Source: JBKHBQ01 sp046542305 (GTDB taxonomy: Bacteria > Bacteroidota > Bacteroidia > Bacteroidales > 4484-276). Taken from it: 21,209 nt of DNA. Within the stretch, counting starts at the first letter, position 1, and every line of letters starts with the position of its first letter. The notes beneath the pieces were generated by a model that saw only the letters and a list, made by a program, of their open reading frames with translations, did not search any database and was not told the DNA's origin. A program made the position numbers and the translations under genes. Where the stretch lies: contig JBKHBQ010000037.1 in the NCBI GenBank assembly GCA_046542305.1, positions 1 to 21,209 on the forward strand, in the 5' to 3' direction. Shown here in pieces: positions 1 through 7,276 of this stretch.

Positions 1-1
1 C

Positions 2-310
2 GAATTCCACATCGGCCAATTTGTGTTCGACCTGAAAAACCAGAAACTGAAGGGGCAGGAAACCATGCGTCAGCTTACCCACCGCGAAGCCGAATTGCTG
101 AGGGCACTTTGCGAAAACTACAATACCATCATCCGGCGCGAAGATATGCTGATGAAGATATGGGGCGACGATCATTATTTCGCCAGCCGCAGCCTCGATG
201 TGTTTATTTCACGACTTAGAAAATATTTGAAATCCGATCCGGCCGTTCGCATCGAAAATATTCACAATGTTGGTTACCGGCTCACCACATCGGCGGAAGA
301 AAGAAAATAA
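2..310 (+). CDS. OmpR/PhoB-family response regulator, C-terminal DNA-binding domain (5' truncated)
   Basis: The open frame enters from the left edge at base 2 and ends with TAA at 308-310, giving 102 residues. All of it is a winged-helix output domain. A beta-rich start (GQFVFDLKNQKL) is followed by the LTHREAELLRAL helix, the turn IIRREDMLMKIWG, a recognition helix RSLDVFISRLRKYL, and the wing IHNVGYRLT. The acidic WGDDHYFASRSLDVFI stretch resembles RprY-type regulators common in Bacteroidota, but the receiver domain lies outside the window, so no gene name is given. It would act in the cytoplasm as the DNA-binding partner of a sensor kinase, presumably encoded upstream. No clear terminator follows: a small hairpin at about 342-360 has no T tract on this strand. 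Family is confident; the specific orthologue is not. Confidence 0.9.
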   Translation, partial: EFHIGQFVFDLKNQKLKGQETMRQLTHREAELLRALCENYNTIIRREDMLMKIWGDDHYFASRSLDVFISRLRKYLKSDPAVRIENIHNVGYRLTTSAEERK

Positions 311-435
311 ACAGGTAATTTAAATGCCAACTGTTCAGCAATATCTGCCCTGATCGCAGAAAAATCCCCCGACTTTGTAAAAAAATTTAAAAAGGTTTGC
401 TTATTTTTACCCGATCAATATGGGCTAATTAAAAC

Positions 436-1716
436 ATGTCTGTTATGGATGAGCAAGCCATTGTTTATTCCGATCCAATTTTTTTTTCCGATCCGGCTCC
501 TGAGGCCGTATCCAGCCTCAGCGTAAAGAAATATCTGCAAAAGAAATCGATTTTAAATTTTCTTTACCAAAAGAAATCGCTTTCCAATCCTGAAATTTGC
601 CGGCTGACCAATATGAGTTCCCCCTCTATCCAGAAGCTGCTTCGCGAATTGATTGCCGAGGGGCTGGTTTGCGAGGATGGAATCGGCCATTCGATCGGTG
701 GCCGGCGCCCGGTGCTATTTGGGCTTGAGACGGGAGCAAGGTATGTGATAGGTATAACGATCGGGCAGGAAACTACCGATATGGCAGTTTTTAATTTGCG
801 AAACGACCTGATTGGCGAAATCAGGACACTGGACATGCCCCTGCAAAATGATGCTGCTTTTATCGACGAAATCAGGCATTTTGCAGCGACTGTGTTCGAA
901 GACGCCGGGCTCAACTACGAAAAAGTACTTGGCGTCGGCGTGGCGATCCCGGGGCTTACCGATCCGGCGCTCGGCAGCAGCTTTTCGTATTTCAACGAGG
1001 GTTCGGAATCGGTAAGGGAATTGTTTGAAGCACGGTTTTGCCGTCCGGTATTTGTTGATAATGATGCCAGGGTAATGGCGCTCGGCGAGTTGGTGTTCGG
1101 ATCGGCCAAAGGCAAAAACCATGTGCTGTGTCTGAACATCGGATCGGGTATCGGGATGGGGGTGATCACCAATGGCAGGCTTTACCATGGCAATTCGGGG
1201 TTTGCCGGTGAGTTTGGCCATATCAGGATGGAGGATGACGGCGACCTGTGCATTTGCGGAAAGCGTGGTTGCCTGGAAACACTTGCATCTGGCAAAGCCC
1301 TTGAAAAACTGGCCCGGCAGGGCATTTCAGCAGGAAAACTCAGTGCGGTACAATCGATGGCCGGAAGTCTGGACGCAATCACCACTGCGGTGATCATCAG
1401 GGCAGCACGTGAGGGCGACCAGTTCAGTATTGATCTTTTGCAGCAAATCGGAGAATACCTGGGCATGGGATTGTCCATTCTCATTCATATCTTCAATCCC
1501 GAATACATCATCATCGGCGGAAAATTGTCGAGGGCCGGGCAATTCATCATCGATCCCATTCAGCAAACGCTTAACCGGTATACCATTCTGAAAATCAAGA
1601 ACGACACCTGCATCACTACATCCACCCTTGGTGACAAAGCTGCCGTGACGGGCGCGATGGCCCTGGTCATGGGACGAATTTTCGAGGATGTGCAGCATGG
1701 AACAAAAAAAATGTGA
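436..1716 (+). CDS. ROK-family transcriptional regulator (NagC/Mlc-like)
   Basis: A 426-residue protein. Residues about 32-82 form a winged HTH (SILNFLYQKKSLSNPEICRL and following), and residues about 100-420 are a ROK sugar-kinase-like fold. The ROK zinc site is visible: His262 in the EFGHI motif and the CxCGxxGC cluster at Cys272, Cys274 and Cys279. The phosphate-binding loop that is DxGGT in ROK kinases reads TIGQET here (Thr108 in place of the Asp), which argues for a sugar-sensing repressor, not a kinase, although DNDAR keeps the catalytic-type Asp. NagC/Mlc relatives bind a sugar or sugar phosphate and leave their operator. The gene lies 29 nt upstream of a GH109 gene and then a GH2 gene, so it probably controls that locus. 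The ATG at 436 is the first start in frame; no strong Shine-Dalgarno is present. The inducer is unknown. Confidence 0.9.
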   Translation: MSVMDEQAIVYSDPIFFSDPAPEAVSSLSVKKYLQKKSILNFLYQKKSLSNPEICRLTNMSSPSIQKLLRELIAEGLVCEDGIGHSIGGRRPVLFGLETGARYVIGITIGQETTDMAVFNLRNDLIGEIRTLDMPLQNDAAFIDEIRHFAATVFEDAGLNYEKVLGVGVAIPGLTDPALGSSFSYFNEGSESVRELFEARFCRPVFVDNDARVMALGELVFGSAKGKNHVLCLNIGSGIGMGVITNGRLYHGNSGFAGEFGHIRMEDDGDLCICGKRGCLETLASGKALEKLARQGISAGKLSAVQSMAGSLDAITTAVIIRAAREGDQFSIDLLQQIGEYLGMGLSILIHIFNPEYIIIGGKLSRAGQFIIDPIQQTLNRYTILKIKNDTCITTSTLGDKAAVTGAMALVMGRIFEDVQHGTKKM

Positions 1717-1745
1717 AGAATACAAAATACCATAATACAAAGTAT

Positions 1746-3107
1746 ATGAACAAAGCATTTACGCGACGCAATTTCATCCGTACTTCATCAGTGGCGGGCC
1801 TGGGACTGGTTGTGGCGCCATCGGTCACACTTTCCAATCCACTGAAACCCGAAAAAGTGCGGATTGCCCTTATCGGCACCGGATTGCGCGGGCAAAATCA
1901 CCTGTACAATCTTTTGCAGCGTAGCGATGTGGAAATTCCGGCGATCTGCGATATCGATCCTGGCATGTTGGCCGACAGCCTGAAGATGATCGAAAAGGGC
2001 GGCTTCCCAAAACCGGAAGTCTATACCGGCAGCGACTATGCTTACCACGACCTGCTTGAGCGCAACGATATTCAGGGGGTGATCATTTCCACGCCCTGGC
2101 TATGGCATCCCATTATGGCTGTGGATACGATGAAAGCAGGAAAATTTGCCGGTGTGGAGGTCTCGGCCGCCAATACCATCGAAGACTGCTGGGATATGGT
2201 GAATGCCTCTGAAGAAACAGGGATGCCCTGCATGATCCTGGAAAATGTTTGCTATCGTCGCGACATCATGGCCATCCACAACATGGTGACCCAAAACCTG
2301 TTTGGCGAACTGGTGCATTGTCATTGCGGTTACCAGCACGATTTAAGGGAGGTGCTTTTCAATAATGGAAAACAACCTTACGGCGGCGGATTGAAATTTG
2401 GCCCTGAAGCCTTTTCCGAAGCACAGTGGCGCACCGAGCATTACCTGAAAAGGGACGGCGATGTATATCCCACGCACGGCATCGGGCCCGTCGGAAATTA
2501 CCTCGACATCAACCGGGGCAACCGCTTTGTTTCCCTTACTTCTACATCCACCAAATCGCGCGGCCTGCACAATTACATCGTGAAACAGGGCGGGGCAGAT
2601 CATCCGCATGCGAACCTGAAATGGAAAATGGGCGACATCGTAACTACCACCATCAGCACCGCCCGCGGCGAATCGGTGATCGTGATTCACGATACCACAT
2701 TGCCGCGCCCGTATTCTCTTGGTTTCAGGGTTCAGGGCACCAGAGGACTGTGGATGAAGGACGGCGATCAGATCTATATTGAGGGCGTTAGTCCGCCGCA
2801 CCGTTGGGAGGACTCGAAGGCTTACCTTGAAAAATACGATCATCCCTTGTGGCAACGCTATGAAGATCTTGCCGTGGGATCGGGGCATGGCGGCATGGAT
2901 TTCTTTGTGTTGAATGCTTTTGTGGAATCGGTGAAACGAAATATCCAGCCCCCGCTCGATGTCTACGATGCCGCAACCTGGAGCGTGATTACGCCACTTT
3001 CGGAGCGTTCCATTGCCAGTGGCGGCGAGCCACAGGATTTTCCTGACTTCACCCGCGGCAGATGGATCAGAAGAAAACCTGTTTTCGGCCTGGAAGATGA
3101 ATATTAA
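1746..3107 (+). CDS. GH109-type glycosidase (alpha-N-acetylgalactosaminidase-like), Gfo/Idh/MocA fold, Tat-exported
   Basis: A 453-residue protein from the ATG at 1746. It opens with a twin-arginine signal (TRRNFIRTSSVAGLGLVVAP), then a Rossmann NAD site IALIGTGLRG. Family-defining blocks follow: ENVCYRRDIMAIHNMV (Tyr170), and YPTHGIGPVGNYLDINRGNR with the Tyr241-x-x-His244 pair. In the characterised GH109 enzymes the Tyr and His of this motif sit at the active site, which uses tightly held NAD+ in an oxidation/elimination mechanism to release terminal alpha-GalNAc. A GTG at 1713 would give a 4-bp overlap with the ROK gene and an 11-residue extension; I prefer 1746 because it gives a normal Tat n-region and the extension is AT-rich, repeat-like sequence. 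It sits between the ROK regulator and a beta-galactosidase, 27 nt before the latter. Substrate is inferred from the family; many Bacteroidota paralogues are untested. Confidence 0.88.
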   Translation: MNKAFTRRNFIRTSSVAGLGLVVAPSVTLSNPLKPEKVRIALIGTGLRGQNHLYNLLQRSDVEIPAICDIDPGMLADSLKMIEKGGFPKPEVYTGSDYAYHDLLERNDIQGVIISTPWLWHPIMAVDTMKAGKFAGVEVSAANTIEDCWDMVNASEETGMPCMILENVCYRRDIMAIHNMVTQNLFGELVHCHCGYQHDLREVLFNNGKQPYGGGLKFGPEAFSEAQWRTEHYLKRDGDVYPTHGIGPVGNYLDINRGNRFVSLTSTSTKSRGLHNYIVKQGGADHPHANLKWKMGDIVTTTISTARGESVIVIHDTTLPRPYSLGFRVQGTRGLWMKDGDQIYIEGVSPPHRWEDSKAYLEKYDHPLWQRYEDLAVGSGHGGMDFFVLNAFVESVKRNIQPPLDVYDAATWSVITPLSERSIASGGEPQDFPDFTRGRWIRRKPVFGLEDEY

Positions 3108-3134
3108 TTCCTATCTTGTACTTTGTAACCTACA

Positions 3135-6100
3135 ATGAATGTGCGCATGAAAAATATTTACTTGTTAGTTGTTCTGCTTGCTTTGTATTGCACCGGTACA
3201 GCGCAGCAAAGCGGCAGGGATATTTTTAACGATATCGAAAATCCGCGGGTTGTGCAGCGCAACCGGCTCGATCCGCATGCTTTTTATATCCCGTATTTCT
3301 CGGTGGAGCAGGCTTATCATTCCGACAGAGATGCATCTCCGTTTTTTAAACTGCTTAACGGCAACTGGAAATTTTACTGGTCGCCCACCATCAATGAAAG
3401 GCCGGCTGATTTTTACAAGATGGATTTTGATGCCGCAGGTTGGGATGAAATTCCCGTGCCATCCAACTGGGAGGTGCTGGGGTACGGTACGCCCATATAC
3501 GTGAATTCGGATTACGAATGGACCAAAAATCCGCAGCCGCCTTTTATTCCGCGCAATAACAATCCATCAGGAAGTTATCTCACTACTTTTGACATTCCTG
3601 ACCATTGGGACGGGAAGCAGGTGATCCTTCATTTCGGTGCCGTAAAATCGGCCATGTATGTGTGGGTGAACGGCCGGGAAGCGGGCTACAGTCAGGGGAG
3701 CAAAACGCCGGCAGAATTCGACATTACCGGATACCTGACGCCGGGAAAAAACCGGCTGGCCGTCCAGGTGTTCCGCTGGAGCGACGGTTCGTACCTGGAA
3801 TGCCAGGATTTCTGGCGCATTAGCGGTATCGAGCGGGATGTGTTTTTGTACGCCATGCCGCAAACCTTCATCAGTGACTTTTTTGTACATGCTTCATTGA
3901 CCAATCAATACACCGACGGCCAGCTCAGTGTAGATGTGGAGCTGAAGAATCAGCTCCGGCGAAAAAGCGACAGGTTGCAATTGCGCGTGCAGCTTTTCGG
4001 CCTGTCGATGCGGTCGCTCATTTATGAGGAAACCCGAAGTATCAGGCTTGATCCGGGCGACGAACATACCTGCAGATTTTCAAGGTTTGTGAAGGAACCG
4101 CGGAAATGGACTGCAGAAACACCTGAACTTTATACGCTCGTAATTTCATTGATGGACAAAAAGGGCACTGTTCTTCAAGCATTATCCTCCCGGATCGGTT
4201 TCAGGACTGCGGAAATTAAGAACGGTCAACTGCTGGTAAACGGGGTGCCGGTGTTGTTGAAGGGCGTGAACCGGCACGAGCATGATCCCGTGACCGGGCA
4301 CGTGATTTCGGAGGCTTCCATGCGCAACGATATTCTGCTTATGAAGCAAAACAACATCAATACGGTACGTACCAGCCACTATCCCAACGATCCGCTATGG
4401 TACCGCCTTTGCGATGAATACGGCCTTTACCTGATCGATGAGGCCAATATCGAATCGCATGGCATGGGATACGGCGAACGGAGCCTGGCAAAGGATACCC
4501 TGTGGATGATTGCCCATCTCGATCGCGTACAACGAATGGTGGAACGCGATAAGAACCATCCTTCGGTCATCATCTGGTCGATGGGAAACGAGGCCGGCGA
4601 TGGGGAAAATTTCACGGCCTGTTACAAGTGGATCAAATCGCGTGATGTCTCGCGGCCGATTCATTACGAACGGGCGCTGTCAGGACCAAACACCGACATT
4701 TTCTGTCCGATGTATCCTTCCGTGGAATATATCGAAAGCTACGCCAAACAACGGCAGGACCGGCCGCTGATCATGTGTGAATATTCACATGCCATGGGCA
4801 ATAGCAACGGGAATCTGCAGGATTACTGGGATGTGATTGAACGGTACGATCAGTTGCAGGGTGGAAGCATCTGGGACTGGGTGGATCAGGGTCTGCTGAA
4901 AACAGCGGATGATGGACGTGAGTATTATGCGTATGGTGGAGATTTTGGCCCAGATGACGTTCCCGGCGATGGTAATTTCTGCATCAACGGATTGGTGTCG
5001 CCCGACCGCACGCCCCATCCGGCTCTGCACGAAGTGAAGAAGGTTTACCAGTACATTAAGATACACGATATCGATCCGCTCAAAGGCATTTATCACCTGA
5101 TCAACAATTACGATTTCATCAACCTCGACCGTTTTGACCTGGTGTGGCAAATCCGCTCGGAGGGCGAGGTGCTGAAGGAAGGCCGCATCGAAAATCCAGA
5201 TTTGAAGCCTCATCATAGCAAAAGTTTACACATCGGCCATTCCGACCTGCGTCTTCAGCCCGAGCATGAATACTTCATCCTCTTCACCCTGGTGAATGAT
5301 GTACCTGATCCGGCGCTACCCAAAGGATTCGAAGTGGCTAAGGTGCAACTGGAAATCCCCAACTACGAACCGCCTGTGAAAATTCCCGAACCGGAAATAC
5401 CCCCCATTTCCGTGATGGAGATCGAGGACCGGGTGGAGTTCTCGGGAGAGGATTTTACCATCGTTTTCGACAAAACAAGCGGTGAAATGACCGGCTGGCA
5501 TTTTCAGGGCAGGCAGTTGCTTGCTGATCCGATAAGCCCCAACTATTGGCGTGCTCCTACCGATAACGACTTTGGGAATGGCATGGACAAGCGTTGTGCT
5601 CCCTGGAAAGATGCCTCCAATTACCGGCAGCTCTCGGGAATTTCGTTTCAGGGGATCGATGCGGGGCAGGCACGGCTGCGGACGCAGTTTTACCTGCCGG
5701 CCGTTAATGCCATGCAGACGCTCGATTACCTGGTGAATGGAAGGGGAGAGGTAGAGGTTTCGTCAGGCATTAAGTTGCTCGGATTCCCCAAACCTGATGT
5801 GGAACTGCTCACTTCATCCCGCGAAGGATTTGGAAAAGCCATGGATTTTGATGCCCTGCCGTCGATGCTTGCACTGAATAATCCCGGGCCGGTTAAGCTG
5901 AATGAGTTTACAATAGAGGCGCTTGTTTTTCCAACAGGTTTTTCCGGTAAAAACGTGATCTGGAATAATGATGAGTGGGCGAATGAACGCCTGCATCTGG
6001 AGTTCAGAAATGACGGAAGGTTGTATTTTTTCCTGGGTGGCAATGAAGCTGCAGGATTTGATTTCCCGTTCACAACCGGCAGGTGGTACTTTATCAGCCT

Positions 6101-6971
6101 TGTCTACAGCCAGTTTGACAAGAAGCTCGATCTGTACGTCGACGGCGAATATGTGCAAACCCGGCATTTCGAAAAAACCCTGCCTATGGATGTTTCAGGT
6201 ATAAGCTATATGGGCGGATACCGGGAGGGGGAACGGCTATTCAGCGGAAAGCTCGATGAATTCAGGCTGTGGAATTACCCCCTGAAAGCCTCCGATATAG
6301 CTGCTTATCGCAATGCCCCCCTGTCCGGTGAGGAATCCGGGCTGTTGCTGTACTTTGATTTTGAACACCTTGAACAGGATACCATCCGGGCGGTGGCCGG
6401 TAACGGCATGCTGCTGGAGTATATCGATCTGAGGCAGATCCGGCCGGAGATGCCGCGTTTTGGTGTGCGCTTCGCCCTCCCGGCACAATTTGATCATTTG
6501 ACCTGGTATGGAAGAGGGCCGCACGAAAACTATTGCGACCGTTACACTTCGGCATTCGTGGATGTGTATAATCAAAAAGTCGCCGAACAGTATTTCCCGT
6601 ATATTCGTCCTCAGGAAAACGGATATAAAACCGATATCCGCTGGATGATGCTGACCAATGGCTCGGGAAAAGGCTTAATGATCGACGGGCTTCCTTTGTT
6701 TTCGGGTTCAGCCCTTCATAATTCCATCGCAGATTTCGATCAGGGGACAAAGGAAAACTACAGGCATACCATCGATATCGTGCCGAAAGACACCGTATTT
6801 GTAACTGTGAATTTTAAACAAATGGGCGTGGGTGGCGACAATAGCTGGGGCGCCCGGCCCCACGACCAGTACCTGCTTCCCGCCGGTGATTACGGTTTCC
6901 GATTTCGCATAAAACCGGTCAGCGGGGATGATTTTGATCCGTTTGAATACCACAGGATGGTCGGAGAATAA
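3135..6971 (+). CDS. Secreted GH2 beta-galactosidase with an inserted LamG-like domain
   Basis: A 1278-residue LacZ-type enzyme. A signal peptide (residues 1 to about 23, hydrophobic LLVVLLALYCTGTA; cleavage before QQ) suggests periplasmic export. The order is: sugar-binding jelly roll about 50-215, Ig-like domain about 225-345, TIM barrel about 350-640, Bgal domain 4 about 650-745, C-terminal Bgal small-chain domain about 765-1278. The catalytic residues are visible: acid/base Glu486 in WSMGNEAGDG and nucleophile Glu549 in IMCEYSHAMGNS. Bgal domain signatures YWRAPTDNDFGN and WYGRGPHENYCDR are intact. Residues about 900-1090 are a LamG/concanavalin-type module (FTIEALVFP, RWYFISLVY, KLDLYVDGEY, GKLDEFRLWN) placed inside the C-terminal domain, which explains the length beyond the usual 1040-1100. 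An ATG at 3147 (MKNIYLL) is an alternative start. It is the last gene of the ROK-GH109-GH2 unit. Activity on beta-galactosides is likely; beta-galacturonate or other GH2 specificity cannot be excluded. Confidence 0.92.
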   Translation: MNVRMKNIYLLVVLLALYCTGTAQQSGRDIFNDIENPRVVQRNRLDPHAFYIPYFSVEQAYHSDRDASPFFKLLNGNWKFYWSPTINERPADFYKMDFDAAGWDEIPVPSNWEVLGYGTPIYVNSDYEWTKNPQPPFIPRNNNPSGSYLTTFDIPDHWDGKQVILHFGAVKSAMYVWVNGREAGYSQGSKTPAEFDITGYLTPGKNRLAVQVFRWSDGSYLECQDFWRISGIERDVFLYAMPQTFISDFFVHASLTNQYTDGQLSVDVELKNQLRRKSDRLQLRVQLFGLSMRSLIYEETRSIRLDPGDEHTCRFSRFVKEPRKWTAETPELYTLVISLMDKKGTVLQALSSRIGFRTAEIKNGQLLVNGVPVLLKGVNRHEHDPVTGHVISEASMRNDILLMKQNNINTVRTSHYPNDPLWYRLCDEYGLYLIDEANIESHGMGYGERSLAKDTLWMIAHLDRVQRMVERDKNHPSVIIWSMGNEAGDGENFTACYKWIKSRDVSRPIHYERALSGPNTDIFCPMYPSVEYIESYAKQRQDRPLIMCEYSHAMGNSNGNLQDYWDVIERYDQLQGGSIWDWVDQGLLKTADDGREYYAYGGDFGPDDVPGDGNFCINGLVSPDRTPHPALHEVKKVYQYIKIHDIDPLKGIYHLINNYDFINLDRFDLVWQIRSEGEVLKEGRIENPDLKPHHSKSLHIGHSDLRLQPEHEYFILFTLVNDVPDPALPKGFEVAKVQLEIPNYEPPVKIPEPEIPPISVMEIEDRVEFSGEDFTIVFDKTSGEMTGWHFQGRQLLADPISPNYWRAPTDNDFGNGMDKRCAPWKDASNYRQLSGISFQGIDAGQARLRTQFYLPAVNAMQTLDYLVNGRGEVEVSSGIKLLGFPKPDVELLTSSREGFGKAMDFDALPSMLALNNPGPVKLNEFTIEALVFPTGFSGKNVIWNNDEWANERLHLEFRNDGRLYFFLGGNEAAGFDFPFTTGRWYFISLVYSQFDKKLDLYVDGEYVQTRHFEKTLPMDVSGISYMGGYREGERLFSGKLDEFRLWNYPLKASDIAAYRNAPLSGEESGLLLYFDFEHLEQDTIRAVAGNGMLLEYIDLRQIRPEMPRFGVRFALPAQFDHLTWYGRGPHENYCDRYTSAFVDVYNQKVAEQYFPYIRPQENGYKTDIRWMMLTNGSGKGLMIDGLPLFSGSALHNSIADFDQGTKENYRHTIDIVPKDTVFVTVNFKQMGVGGDNSWGARPHDQYLLPAGDYGFRFRIKPVSGDDFDPFEYHRMVGE

Positions 6972-6991
6972 GCTTTCAGAAAGAAGAATGC

Positions 6992-7030
6992 AAACCGGGA
7001 ATGGCTCGTTTGCTCTCCCGGTTTTCTGTT
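6992..7030 (+). terminator. Intrinsic terminator after the GH2 gene
   Basis: Nine paired bases, AAACCGGGA at 6992-7000 and TCCCGGTTT at 7016-7024, enclose a 15-nt loop and lead into a T-rich tail (TTTTCTGTTT). It lies 21 nt after the stop codon of the beta-galactosidase gene and probably ends the ROK-GH109-GH2 transcript. Confidence 0.65.
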
Positions 7031-7220
7031 TATTGTTAATGAACCTTTTGTAATTTCATTTTCAAAAATGATGTGAAATAACAATTCAGGCTATACTGCA
7101 AATTCATCGTGAAATCTCAGCGTGTCACATCAATTTTTAAACAGCCTTTTTACAGTCAACTGCGGATGAAACAACGCACAAATCCTTGGAGCCATTTTCA
7201 TCAGGATCATTTGGCTTGAA

Positions 7221-7255
7221 AAAAAAATCCCGGTGCAGATATTACACCGGGATTT
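7221..7255 (-). terminator. Intrinsic terminator of the OmpA/TPR lipoprotein gene
   Basis: An 11-bp perfect stem, AAATCCCGGTG at 7225-7235 and CACCGGGATTT at 7245-7255, has a 9-nt loop. Read on the minus strand it ends in a run of Ts formed by the A tract at 7219-7227. It lies 22 nt past the stop codon of the minus-strand gene. Confidence 0.9.
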
Positions 7256-7276
7256 GGTATTGAAGATTAATAGATT

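Larger units (their letters stand above)
6972..7276. other. Gene-free stretch between convergent genes
   Basis: This 305-base gap lies between two convergent genes. It holds one intrinsic terminator for each strand at its two ends. The middle part, about 7031-7220, shows no open frame with recognisable protein features, no RNA gene and no repeat that I can support. Confidence 0.6.

Noticed and set aside
342..360. Terminator after the partial response regulator gene
   Set aside because: TCTGC/GCAGA makes only a 5-bp stem and is followed by As on the + strand, not Ts.
1713..1745. GTG start for the GH109 gene, overlapping the ROK stop by 4 bp
   Set aside because: Possible as coupling, but the extra 11 residues come from AT-rich sequence with a 15-bp-spaced AATACAAA repeat, and the ATG at 1746 gives a standard Tat signal. 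Not fully excluded.
3135..3215. Lipoprotein signal on the beta-galactosidase (Cys19)
   Set aside because: The residues before Cys are ALY; Tyr at -1 does not fit a lipobox, and a normal signal peptidase I site (GTA before QQ) follows.
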